From positions 496,001-560,000 of the forward strand of contig JAJGOT010000502.1 in NCBI GenBank assembly GCA_022457155.1: a stretch of DNA of 64,000 nt, in the 5' to 3' direction. The DNA is from Cladopsammia gracilis (Eukaryota > Cnidaria > Anthozoa > Scleractinia > Dendrophylliidae). Shown piece by piece: positions 44,733 through 55,903 of this stretch. The notes beneath the pieces are model-generated. The model saw only the letters and a program-made list of their open reading frames with translations, made no database searches and was not told the DNA's origin. The first letter of the stretch is position 1. Each line of letters opens with the position of its first letter. Made by a program: the position numbers and the translations under genes.

Positions 44733-45950
44733 GCTCGACTCGGAGCTCGATCGCTAAGCAAATGGCAAGTTCAATATAACTTATAAAACACAGAACTTGC
44801 CAGAGGAAAAATCCCACAGGAATAACCGGCGAACACAATATCAAACCGTCCTATCCATCCATGAACGCCTTGAATTGTCTTGAAAGTATGCAGTTGTACG
44901 CAGTAGTTCTTTATCTTGCTTCTCGAGTACACACACGGAGAGATTTTACGGTATGTATTTCATGGCCGAAGGCCATATAGTCGTCGACATAGACTTAAAT
45001 ATGCGTGTATAAATTTGCATGCGCTAATATGACACGAAAGAAAACAAGAAAAGTCAACGCCGGATTTACAACTCGTGTGTTTCGCCACGAGTAATAAGCA
45101 GAATCTATGGAATGGTGCTGTAGTTTTTATCCCGAAAACTGCTCGTCTTTTTTCGCCAACTGAGAATTTTATTGCTTAGTTTTCAAAACTAACAACATTT
45201 GAATAATTAATGTAACATTGCCCACATAAAACTCAGTGCTTTAGGGCCCGAAAAAGTTACGGGACTTTTGAGAAACGGGCAACGGTGCTAAACTGACATG
45301 TAACAAAATGTATAAATAAGCAAGTGAAGGGAATTTGTACGTTGATAAGACGTCGCGTACCGATTGGCAATTTGTCATTAAAAGCTACACGGTCTCGTCT
45401 ATAAAATGTTATTTCGCTTAATTATTGCGCATTCGTTTGGAGATATTCTACCTACAAATTAAAAATAACAGAATATGGCGGAAAATAAATATCAATCCTC
45501 AGATGAAAGAAATTCCGTGTTTGTTCTGAGTAAACAAGAGAATTAACATTACATTCTTGAGAATAAGCCAAAACACTTGACACTAAGAATGAAGCTGAGT
45601 CAGTCTGCGTATTTTGTTCATTTTTCGTTCATTTTATTTGGTGATTCAGTATCTGTTATCAGTAGCAATATTGAGGCCATGTAGCAATAAATTAAAGTGA
45701 AAACAGTACTTGCAATTGCGGTAAATTAAAACAAATTCTATGGCCTTAAGCCATAAAAGCAGCATACTGGTAATCAGATCTAAATGTCTATATATATGCT
45801 GTTAAATTTATGAGTAAATTATGAATAGAATTATGAGTCTACGGTAGAGTGACAGTCTCAGATGCTAGGCGTCACTTCACGTTTTTTGAAATTTTAATTT
45901 TCTTAACAACTTACAACGTTGGGTCCTGGCATAATAAATACAACCTCATA
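44733..45950. other. Spacer DNA, copy 2
   Basis: Duplicate of 26645-27862; nothing recognised. Confidence 0.35.
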
Positions 45951-46282
45951 AAGGCCCGTTTACACATGCGGTTTTTGACGCGATTTTTGTCGCGCTCTCC
46001 AATGCAACAAAGTGCAAACTAGCGGCGAATTCCTGTGTGATTCGGGTGCAACATTTGCTTTTTAAAATTTGCTGTGATTTTCCAAAAATCGCCGCCAAGT
46101 TGCATCAGGTTGCCGACATATTCAAAACCTCTGCGACATCGCGCGGCAAATCGCGCCCGAATCGTACTGAAATCGCCGCCCGTTTACACAATGCGATTTG
46201 AAGATGCAACTAGCGCGTGACAAAAATTGCATCGAAACGTGCGACAAAAATTGGACAAAAAATGCCTGTGTAAACGGGCCTT
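45951..46282. mobile_element. 332-bp TIR MITE, copy 2
   Basis: Duplicate of 27863-28194. Confidence 0.8.
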
Positions 46283-46797
46283 AAAATATTAATTTTCGTA
46301 AAAAAATGCTCCTTTACAGCATGGCAGGATATGGGGCCAAATGAATATCTTAATGCGGTTCAGGTTTAATTCTTCCGATGTTAAATCGCATTGATTCCGA
46401 ACACTTTAGCTTGTTTTGATAACAATATAGCGTGGCAGTATGTTGAAAAACGTTTCCGTAATAAAATGGAATTTTTTTATGGATAAATTGTCACCTCTCA
46501 TCATGGTATGAGTGGTATGAAAACCGTTCATTTTCACCATTTCGATAAAGTTGGATAATGTTGCAGCAAGTTACGCAGTATGAGTTTAATAACTGGTTTT
46601 TGGTTATTAATGCTTTCAAAATCTTTTCTTTTATAGTATGGTATTTATCAACGAAAATATTGTCACTTGTCACCATGCATCAATTTAGAGTTTTTTTTTT
46701 TTTTTTTTTTTTTTTACATTGCAAAAAGCTCCATTTATTAATTATTATTATTTTTTTTTTATTTTATTTTTTTTTTATTTTGAACAATACATTTGTT

Positions 46798-46929
46798 ACA
46801 TCACTGCATTACAATATGATACTACATTTTTACATCACTGCATTACAATATGATACTACATTTTTACATCACTGCATTACGATATGATACTACATTTTTT
46901 ACATTACTGCATTACAATATGATACTACA
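46798..46929. repeat. 34-bp tandem repeats in LINE 3' UTR, copy 2
   Basis: Four units, as at 28711-28842. Confidence 0.85.
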
Positions 46930-46991
46930 CGAACTACGCAAACGTAGGGTTACATTTACAAATTTACCAATATTAATAAAAGAACAACTAA

Positions 46992-49229
46992 TTATAGAAG
47001 AACTATCCACTTTCGGCGAAAAGCAGGCAAGCATTTCTTTGCAATTTCAGTTTCTTTAATTATTTCAATTTTTTCTTGGATTCGCAGCAGGAAGTTACAG
47101 AAGTATAGTTCACCTTGGCGCCTGTTTGACGTGCAGAATATATAGTATTTTGCTATTAGAATTGAGTAGTTTAATGCCTGCCAGTATTTTGTATTATCAA
47201 AATAGCCGTATAATATGCTACCGTGTTTTAAAGAAAGTCTTTCACCTGCTTTTTCAAACCACCACTCTTGAAACGTATTCCAGAAGGAGAGTGATTTACT
47301 ACATTGGATTAACATATGTTTTAAAGTTTGCTTCTCCCACCCACATAACGGACAAAGATCACTTTCAGAGATACCGTCACGGAAAAGGCTCGTTTGAGTA
47401 GGGAGTATGTTGTGTATAATTTTGTATTGAAACATTATGAGTTTAACTTCTTTTGTAACTATGAAAGGCATTTGGTAAACTTTATGAACATTATTTTCTA
47501 AAAAGCCGTGTCGTAAAATTTTGGTTTGAGAGGTTGGTGGTACGAAAGTGTTTTTTAAGATTGCAGAATAAATAGAACTTGTGATTAGGGGTGTGGTAGA
47601 AGTATCGTTGAGGTTGTTTTGACCATGCGGTTTTAAAGCATTTTTCCACGCGCGAGGAATGGCGTTGATAAGACCATAAAACTTCGTAAAGGGTACATCT
47701 AAATTAAACTTTGTTTTGAATTCTAAAAAACTACAGAGGTTGCCTTGTTCATTCAGTAAATCTTGCACATGAATAACATTTTTTGCAAACCATTTTCTAT
47801 AAAAAACTTGCTTCTTATCAATTAAAATATTACAGTTGTTCCATATAATTTCATTTTTTATATTGGTAGTAGTACGATCAGGTAAGTTTTTGAAGTCGCG
47901 CCAATAATCGAGAATCATGCGATAAAAAATAGGGAGGCTCTCTAGCTTAAGTAATTCGGTTTTGTAGTTACATTTTGTCAGAAAAGAGAAATTTCCGAGG
48001 TGATTTACACACTGGTTAGGAATAATTTTCCAAGAAGCAGAAGATTGACTTTGAATTCTACTAATCCAAGCAATTTTCAAAGCTTTTTCCATAATTTCAA
48101 AATCGCACATTTTGAGGCCACCTTCTTTTTTTTCTGCGATGATCGTTCTTTTTTTAATTTTTGGGGGTTTGCCGTCCCAAATGAAACTGAAAATAATTTT
48201 ATTTATTTGTTTTATAAAATGTTTTGGCACATTTAAAACAGAAGCGTTAAAAGTCAGTTTAGAGAGTCCTAATGTTTTTACGATATTGATTTTTCCGTAC
48301 AACGTAAGTTTTCTTTTTTGCCAGGTATTTAAAGTTTTCTCTAAATCTCGAATTTTGGTTCCAAAGTTGAGTTCTTCCGCATCTGTTTGATTTTGTGAGA
48401 AAAATATTCCGAGAGATAGTATCGGTTCTTTTGGCCATTTGAAACCAAAAGGGGTGTCTTGATTGTTTTTCCATTGTCCTAGCCACATTGCTTCAGTTTT
48501 AGCAGTGTTTATTTCCAGCCCAGAGAGAGAGTTAAAATCATTTAGAAATTTAAGTAGTTCGGAAACGGATTCTTGGTCGCGGACAAAGACAGTAGTGTCG
48601 TCAGCGTATTGTGATACTTTTATTTCTTGATTATCTACTTGGATGCCTTTTATAGATCTGTTGCTTTTTAAGGCTCTCGCTAGAAGTTCAATCCCCAGGA
48701 CAAATAGGAGACCCGATAGAGGGCAACCTTGTCGAACACCTCGCTGCAAAGAGAAGAAATTTGAAGCATGCCCATTATTTAAAACACAGCTAGAAACGTT
48801 ATTGTAAAATATGTTGAACCAGTTTATAATGTCAGGTCCGAAATTAAAAGATTTAAGAGCGGCGTTAAGGTATGGCCATTCAATCGAATCAAATGCTTTT
48901 TTAAAATCAAGAAATATTGCAATGCCTTTTTTGTTTGTCTGGTTGGTATATTGTATTATGTCTTGAATAAGCCGAATGTTTTCACCAATGTAACGGCCTT
49001 TCACATAACCAGTTTGGTCAGGATTTATAATGCTAGGGAGCACTTTTTCAAGTCTTTTTGCTATAGCTTTAGTAAGAATTTTGTAGTCGACATTAAGGAG
49101 TGATATAGGCCTTAAATTTTCTAAAATAGTGGTGTCTTTAGACTTTTTTGGAATAAGCGAGATTATACCTCTCCTTTGGCTAATAGATAGCATCCCCGAT
49201 TGAAAAGCAAAGTTGAAACTATCTGTCAT
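46992..49229 (-). pseudogene. LINE ORF2 C-terminal part: reverse transcriptase
   Basis: 745 open codons, opened at an internal Met. Coding similarity continues upstream to 49353, where TAA interrupts an SC-stop-GLITVEECF reading; the expected residue is Glu, so a single change explains it. RT motifs: LRPISLLNVDYKILTK, FLDFKKAFDSIEW, RGVRQGCPLSGLLFVL and the catalytic YADDTTVFV. The C-terminal block CPLCGWEKQTLKHMLIQC is the zinc-knuckle of this LINE class. The final ~145 bp lie inside the tandem duplication, which places the breakpoint (47135) within this gene. Confidence 0.95.
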
Positions 49230-49531
49230 TTCTTTACTGATTTCAGGCCAAAAAAAGCGATAGAATTCAACAGGAAAACCATCAGTACCAGGTGTTTTGT
49301 GTTTTTTGAATTCTTTTTGTGCATTAAAGCATTCTTCTACGGTGATTAGGCCTTAACAAGAATTCATTTCTTCCTCATTTAAAGTGGTTACGTTTTCTTG
49401 GTTGAAGAAAGCTGATTCTTTGAGTTCAGATTCGGTGATTGTGACCTTTGATTTATAAAGAGATTCATAAAAACGTTTTTCTTCTTCTAGAATTTTGAAT
49501 TGATCATCAGTGTAAACATTTTCAGCTAATT

Positions 49532-50761
49532 TTAATGTCTTGTCACTGTCTTCTTGGCGTGATTTCGTTTTTCTAGGCCGTAAAAGTATTTCGTGTTACG
49601 TTCACCTTGTTCGTGCCATCTTACTTTACTTCTCAAAATCGCACCTTTCGTTTTATATGTCATTAGTTTTTTAAGACGCGATTTTTCAATTTCGAGTTCA
49701 AGTATAAAGTTTTTATTGTGTGGATGTTTCTCAGCTTGTACTTGTAACTTGTCTATTTTTGCTTGTATATCTTTTTCCTTGTCCCTAAATATTTTTGCCT
49801 TTCTTTTAGAGTATTTAACTGTAAAACCTCTAATTTCCATTTTTATAAGATCCCACTTCAACCCTAAGTTTGTGATATTATTGTATTTTAATTTAAAATC
49901 AGAAATATTTTCTCGTAAAGCTGCAATATATTTTTCATCTTCAAGAAGTGAGGTATTAAACTTCCAAAAACCTGGGCCCTTTTTCTGAGCTGAGACATCG
50001 GATTGTAGATGAATTGAAACAGCTGAATGATCACTTTCGGGTGCTACAATAATTTCACATTTTATATTTGCCAGGTTGCAAAATTCTTTTGGAATTAAAA
50101 AGTAATCTAAACGGCTTTGTATTTTTAAGGATTTGTTTCTCCAAGTGAAACGGGATAAGTCTGGGTTTGAAGTTCGCCAAATGTCACAAAGATTATACGA
50201 ATTACAAAACTTTATAATTTCTTTAATGACCAACGCTTTTTTTGTGACAGGATTTCCACCTGTTTTATCTTTAGGCGAGAGTGCACAATTGAAATCGCCA
50301 CCAATTATCAGATTTTCTTGTGTAACATCTTGTAAATGGTTGTTAAGTTTCGAAAAAAAATTTACTTGTTGATTAGCGTCATTTGGCGCGTAAATATTAA
50401 CGAGAACAAAAGGGATTCCGTGAATTGACATTTCTAAAATAATTAACCTTCCTTTTGTATCAGCAGTGAACTTTTCTACTTTGAAATCCAAAGAAGGGTT
50501 AATTAGTATCATGACACCTTTACTGTGATTTGTACCGTGACTAAAGAAAACCTTCCCACCCCATTCATTTTCCCATGCGGATGAACATGAATTAGTGCTA
50601 TAACATTCCTGCAGAAAAACAAAGTCTTGTTTCTGTTTGTGCAACCATCGGAAAACCAAACGGCGTTTGAGAGATTTGTTCAAACCTCTGACGTTTAGCG
50701 ACAGGCATTTTAAATTCAGAGCATTGGTTGTGTTTATTCTAGGTGTTTGTATATATACCAA
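49532..50761 (-). pseudogene. LINE ORF2 N-terminal part: APE-like endonuclease
   Basis: 409 open codons. Endonuclease motifs in order: LSLNVRGLN (about residue 25), FLQECYS with the metal-binding Glu (about 50), LVNIYAPND (about 120), GGDFNC (about 155), SRLDYFLI (about 215) and ESDHSAVSI with the catalytic Asp-His (about 240). This enzyme nicks target DNA for target-primed reverse transcription. The first codon available is TTG at 50761, directly preceded in frame by ctg-ctc and a TGA, so a natural start is not visible. The frame ends at a TAA after KKTVTRH. The neighbouring frame continues the protein (KLAENVYTDDQFKILEEE), showing a 1- or 2-base indel, not a true end. Confidence 0.92.
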
Positions 50762-50770
50762 GAGCAGTCA

Positions 50771-51161
50771 GCACAGGCGTCAAGAGTGAATAATATGAGA
50801 TCGATTCCTCATGCGAGATACAGACCATAATATTTGCAGAACAACAGAAATGATTGCAACATTTAGCTTTGGTGGACAATTGAACAATGAATGACCTGAA
50901 ATTACACAGATTGATCGATGATCATACTTGTTTTGTTTTGTTTTTCTAGAATTTACTAGGACAATATATTTTCATTTTTTATTTTTCTTAGCTTATGCTT
51001 CTCAATGAGTTGTCACTCCTGCGATGCCATAGAAACTCGATCCTATTATTTACCAACTACAAGGCTTGCAATTTGGCATTTCATTCAATGACGAACATTT
51101 GTCCGTTCCGGTTCAATGGTTGTTTTTTAAGGTGCAAAAAACGAAAATTGGTCAGTTTTAA
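50771..51161. other. DNA between the LINE and the inverted repeat
   Basis: No gene or repeat recognised. The inverted-repeat arm is seen from 51162, but its true outer edge could lie further left because its partner reaches the window end. Confidence 0.4.
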
Positions 51162-51340
51162 AATGAAATAACATGCGTACAATGACTCCGTCCGCGCGAA
51201 ACTCATCTTACAAAGACACAAAGCTGGATATCTTTAGTTGTTCATTGAAAACGCACAATGGTTATTGACTGACCTATGAATTCAGTAGAACCCTTTGTAG
51301 CATCTGGCGCGTTCCCAGCAGCAGCAGCTTTATCTTATTT

Positions 51341-51408
51341 AACAATTACATTATGAGCTCGAGATTTCTATCACGAGATAGAAATCAAGAGCTCATAACT
51401 TAATTGTT
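51341..51408. repeat. 68-bp hairpin, left arm
   Basis: A near-perfect stem: aacaattacattatgagctc ... gagctcataacttaattgtt with atttctatc/gatagaaat inside and a cacga centre. The same hairpin is at 63754-63821. Confidence 0.75.
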
Positions 51409-53854
51409 TTAGTGTAAATCTACTAGACGTTCAAAACTTAACAACAAATACTCTTCACAGACAGTACACTTCAAAAACGCGAAGAAGCGACCGCCATTAG
51501 GCTACTCACTCTATACTCACTTTCTTCAACAGAATAGATAGTGAGTAGCATAGCCAATAATACTGAACAGCATTCGTGATAGAACGCCACTAGAATTATA
51601 CTAATATGAGTTATAAGTAAGCTGAAAGAACAGCACCAACCGACGATCGATCTTCTTCAGGTCTTCAGTTATCTGCACAGAAAACAAACTTTCGATAAGG
51701 CGGACACCTCTTTAAGGTGGACAGCAACAGCTGATCCTAAGCGTGTCCGTTACTAGGGCCGTCACCGCTTACAAAATGGCGGCTCAGGCGTAGAAACCCT
51801 GGACAAGTGGAGCATTTTGTCACGTGACACACAATCAATCTATAATGAAAGCTATCTTTTAATTTCTATAGAATGGCGTTGTATTTTTTAGGCAATTAAC
51901 CATCCCAACGTCTTTGCTCAATTGAGAAATTAATTGCTTGGCTTTTAGAGCAGTTTTCAATTGAGTGTTGTAAAACCAAAACCAAAGTAATTACTCTGAC
52001 CAATGACAGCAGTCGTAAACAATCCAATGAACCAATCAGAGCTCGAAGCAATTACATGTCGGCGGCGCCAAGCGCGGGAAAACGCATGAATTGCATGAAA
52101 ATAGATTATTGCGGAAATCTAAGCATGATAAGATGAACTTTATCATTTGAATATTAACGAAATAATTGGGAGAGCTCATTAATTCTTTGTTAGCTTTTAT
52201 AGGAGATAACTGTTTGATATTCGGAAGGTAATTTTCTATTTTCCTGTGACATCCGTCACCAAGAATTGAGTCGATTTAGGACAGTTGAAAAGGAAGTGAA
52301 TTTCATCTTCAATTTATCCCTAGATCAATGTTCATATTTTCTGACCAAAACAACCCGAAACCCACACCATTTATAAGGACACTGTCCCAGCTTATATATA
52401 GTGTTTTTATAATTATGACCAGGAGCTTGCTTTGAGCTTGCTTTATTATCTTTAAGTAGGAAGGGAAATTCGCCAAAAGTGATGAAGGCAATGAAATATT
52501 GATTTAAGAGACAAAATTACGCCTTAAAAGAAAGTCAAAATCCACAAGAATGGCAACTGCCTGTCACGAAATTGAATTTGCAATCCTGTACTTAATCTCC
52601 AGACTATTGCTTCCGGTTTTTATAGTATGTTTTTCTCCAATTAAGGTGTATATTTAATGGCATGTAGCAATGTAACATGGACCTAGGTAAGTGAAATTTT
52701 GACGGTTATTTCGGCGGAACACTCAGTACGTCCCTTGAACAATTTGTTGATGTTTTAGCGTGCGCTGATATGGAGTTATGGTGCACGCGAGAACTGTTTG
52801 GAGAGCACCAGACAATAGAATATTATCGCGTTGGTTATTATCATTCATGAGGCCTAGTATTCCCACTTAATAATCGTAAGTTCCCGAAATCCCTTCCCAT
52901 AACCGAGGATGACATCAACCTCGGCTTGAACTGGGTGGGTGGGTGGGGGCCAAGCTCCCTCTTCGTCGGTTTGAATTGCTAACCACGAGTTGGGAGCGTC
53001 CTTTTGCCTTGATACTCCCCAGCCACCAATGAGCAGTGGGTCCCATTACAACACACTGCTTTCTCGGCGTAATATATACATTTTTACATGACTGTGCATA
53101 GCGTCCAGCTTTTTAGGTACTCTCCAAACTTCAATAGTGTTTAGTCGTAAAGTAATTTCACTGAACTTCCTGTAACTAAATTGGCAGATGACAAGATTTT
53201 TCAACTACGTAGCACTTCCTTAACAATTCAAAACTCGCTTCTTCTTCTTCTTAAAGTTTGAAATATTCAGGATTTGTGTTTTCGTGTTTGTAATTTTTTT
53301 TTTGTACCAAAAGGCTTATCTACTGTATATGCATACTCATTAGAATTCCATGCGTTATCTTTTAAGCTTTTCGAGTCTGGATTAATTTATACAATTACTG
53401 AAGCTTAAATAAATCTATTCAATTTCCGCACCGCTGTTTATTACATAAAAAATTAGTTTGTATACCATAAACTGATCTCGTTTGGAACAATTTGTGACTC
53501 ATGGCCAAATCACCAGTTGGCATAGTTTTCGGCCAAGTTTGCTTTCCGTGCCAAAACAGCTAGTAACGCCATCTTCAATTAAAAACTGAAATCCTTCTGA
53601 AATACTTGATCAGTTTACGTCAAAGCGGCCAGGGACCGTAACCGGAGCATATTTGCGCTGTATTTGTGGTTTCCGTACTCTTTGTTCTTGTAGGTGACAG
53701 CTATTCATGATACGCAATTTATATCCCGACAGCTCTGTTGAGTTTGTCATTCGTTTAAGCAAGCAAGACAGCACATCAAAGTTCTACAACTATAACGTCT
53801 CAGTACGGTGTCGATCGTGAAACAAACAACAGAAAGTGTTGATAGATAACAAAA

Positions 53855-53912
53855 ATGTGGAAGATGCAGTACCTGGCTACAGTATTGATGTTCCTGATTA
53901 TCTTGCCAATGG
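53855..53912 (+). pseudogene. Orphan Ly6 signal-peptide exon (left arm)
   Basis: 58 nt from ATG to donor ATGG/gtaaga, encoding MWKMQYLATVL then MFLIILPM, identical to 60998-61055. It is on the plus strand, facing away from gene B exon 2. No Ly6 domain exon lies downstream on the plus strand before the arm partner, so it has no visible partner exon. The 5' flank (cgatcgtgaaacaaacaaca) is conserved among these exons. Confidence 0.75.
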
Positions 53913-54429
53913 GTAAGAATGGCCAATCATGCTCGCTTAAATTGTTTTCAGCCCTTTAAAAATTACGTTGTTTCGAATTTATACATAGGAATCCAGTGTC
54001 GGGTTGCTTCTTTGTTCTTCCACGGCCGGTCTTTTGATCACGTTAACATGTGTATTTAAAGTTATCTTTCCTAAAAAAGTAGGCATGCTTCAGATTTTAG
54101 AACGATGCAGCCGCAATTTACTGAGTCCTTGATTGTTCTAGATATCACAAAAATAGAATCCAACAATTATTTCACAGTTCTAAAAAGAACAATGTTTTCC
54201 TTTGCGACACTTGTAGTCAAGAACTCGCCAACTAGTTCTAATGAAAGACTAAAAAAGGTTGAATGAAATGCTAAATCAATAGAAAGATCGGTCAATTGAA
54301 GAATGTTAAGGGCGAGCACTTCTCGAAAATCTAAGTTGGAATAAGCCTTACTTTGATTTTGCGCTCAAAGAAAGCTTTATTCAGAGCTCATGGCGCTTTA
54401 CAGCAGTATAGTTCAAACAAAAATTAAAT

Positions 54430-54640
54430 TCAGAAATTTACATCAGTGATAAAATACAAAATATATAAAAATACTAACTGAAATTCATATCTTAATGTTT
54501 TCAATATATACCGTATTCTAGGGACAGTACTTCGTTTGAAATATTCGCGAAATGAGTAAGTCTTTACAGCAGTCTTAAAGTTTGCACGATCATCACGATG
54601 GCGCACAGATTCTGTAAGGTGCGGCAAATGAAATCGATCC
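54430..54640 (-). pseudogene. LINE-like ORF C-terminus, left arm
   Basis: The minus frame reads FHLPHLTESVRHRDDRANFKT then AVKTYSFREYFKR, resembling the final residues of RTE/CR1-like LINE ORFs. A 3' segment aaagcgccatgagctctga then aataaagcttt follows (54360-54410). It is short and without catalytic motifs, so the identification is tentative. A copy lies at 60270-60480 (plus). Confidence 0.45.
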
Positions 54641-55233
54641 TCTTAGATGCTTAGTAACGCCATCTTCAATTAAAAATAGGTACGCAATGCGTACAGAAGC
54701 GACGACGAATTTCAACTTGGCGTTAAATCAATAGGTCTGGGGTGCTCTGATAAAATCAGTGAATCACTCGATTTAAATGCGAAGTTCCACTAGAAAAGGG
54801 TCGGTGTAGAACTTTCAGATGCAGATCTTAAGCTTCTTGATGGTCGGTTGAAAACAAATTGCAGAGATGAGTATCATATGGTTCACGTGCTTGCACCTAA
54901 TGCAATAATTTTAGCGTCAGAAACTTGGGTCTTCACTTATTGGTGTGCTTCGGTTTTATCTCGGCTTTCGATCATTAGACTTGCCTGTAGGATGCTGAAA
55001 ACAATACATCGCACTTTTTTTAATATTAATCCTCAGTATCTTACACTTAAGGTGTTCGATACAGTTTTCTGGAGACCATACCTACATTGTTCAATCGGCT
55101 TTTAAGCGGTCTTTTCCATGTCAAATCAACGTGAAATTTTCACTACTAACTGGTTTTGAATTGAAGTTTGGCTAAATATGTATTCTGGTAAAATCGATAT
55201 TACCATGACGATGATACTGACTAGAAACTTCGA

Positions 55234-55562
55234 TACGTCAATTGCTTGCCTATAATACGACAATATTAAACACATTCCCTATTATAATTTCATACAGTGT
55301 ATATCTGGCTTCGTTTTCAGGGACTCGTGTTCAGAATTAAAAATTGCAACCAAATTGCTTAAGCGATTTGTAATTAAAACATATAAAATAATGCAACCTT
55401 TTGGGCCTTTTTTATTTTAATGTTCGATTTACATCACGATGTGTTTTTGGTAGTTAACATGAAGATAGTTATAATATCGTCCATCTTTTTAACTTACAAT
55501 ACAGTAAAACAAAAACAAAGATCAGTCACTGAATTATTTGACCTTTTGATCCAGTTACGCAG
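55234..55562. other. 3' flank of Ly6 gene B
   Basis: AT-rich, nothing coding seen. The matching position downstream of gene A (4620-4787) shares the layout: ...taaaacaaaaac(c)a... then the gcagtcaggc(c/t) block just before the stop. The homology of the two genes therefore extends into the 3' flank. Confidence 0.5.
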
Positions 55563-55903
55563 TCAGGCTTGGACAGCATAAAAACCGAACAAGTACATGA
55601 AGCTTGTAGTGACAATCAGGAGGAGTCCGCTTACCACAGGACCGTAGGCGCCATTGCAGTAGTCTGATGAACAGCAGCTCACTTCACACTTGACATGAGG
55701 GTCGTTGCAGATTGGAACGTCGGATGCGGAACATTTTGCCGCGCACCCTTTTACGTATCGTTCGTCCGGCCTGATGGCAGCGGTGTTGTTAGAGCTTGCT
55801 TTGACACACCTTGACGAGCCTAAGCACTTGACTCTACGCCTGTTTCTATCGCAGGCTTTGAAGGAGATAAAGCTATCACATTGGAAACATTCACGGGATA
55901 TCA
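55563..55903 (-). CDS. Ly6 gene B exon 2 (three-finger domain and GPI signal)
   Basis: Acceptor tttttcattgcag, then TG-ATA-TCC-CGT-GAA-TGT, stop at 55563. The open frame extends upstream to 55946 only because the intron end lacks a stop in that frame. Residues in the intron part are not expected in the protein. Confidence 0.9.

Larger units (their letters stand above)
29048..47135 (+). repeat. ~18.1-kb tandem segmental duplication, copy 2
   Basis: Second copy of the unit, abutting the first without spacer. It keeps the full palindrome (43135-44732), hence the 385-bp greater length. At its right edge it runs on into the rest of the LINE (47136-50770). The LINE is therefore intact across this boundary, and copy 2's right edge is the ancestral arrangement. 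Confidence 0.93.
46691..50770 (-). mobile_element. L1/Tx1-like LINE with APE endonuclease and RT
   Basis: A near-complete ORF2-bearing non-LTR retrotransposon on the minus strand. Order: apurinic-type endonuclease (50730-49980), linker, reverse transcriptase (49330-48400), C-terminal region with a Cys/His knuckle (47290-47350), 3' UTR with four 34-bp repeats (46798-46929) and a poly-A tail (T25 at 46691-46715). No ORF1 was seen upstream. An in-frame TGA lies a few codons before the endonuclease, so the element is probably 5'-truncated near 50770. One frameshift (about 49545-49560) and one stop (49353-49355) inactivate it. No target-site duplication was found. Confidence 0.93.
51162..55233 (+). 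repeat. Large inverted repeat, left arm
   Basis: Reverse complement of 59676-64000. The outer edge pairs aatgaaataacatgcgtaca with the last bases of the window; the inner edge is at ctagaaacttcga. Arms are nearly identical. I noticed a few substitutions, a 6-bp difference (right arm has gccgcg extra near 63160) and a 247-bp insertion in the right arm. Contents: a 68-bp hairpin (51341-51408), a (ggt)-rich patch at 52938-52948, an orphan Ly6 signal exon (53855-53912) and a LINE-like tail (54430-54640). Other open frames (52309-52491, 54848-55105) recur in the right arm and have no recognised domain. Confidence 0.93.

Noticed and set aside
54848..55105. 85-codon protein conserved in both inverted-repeat arms
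   Set aside because: Conservation is explained by recent arm identity. The related 56540 region does not keep this frame, and no domain is seen.
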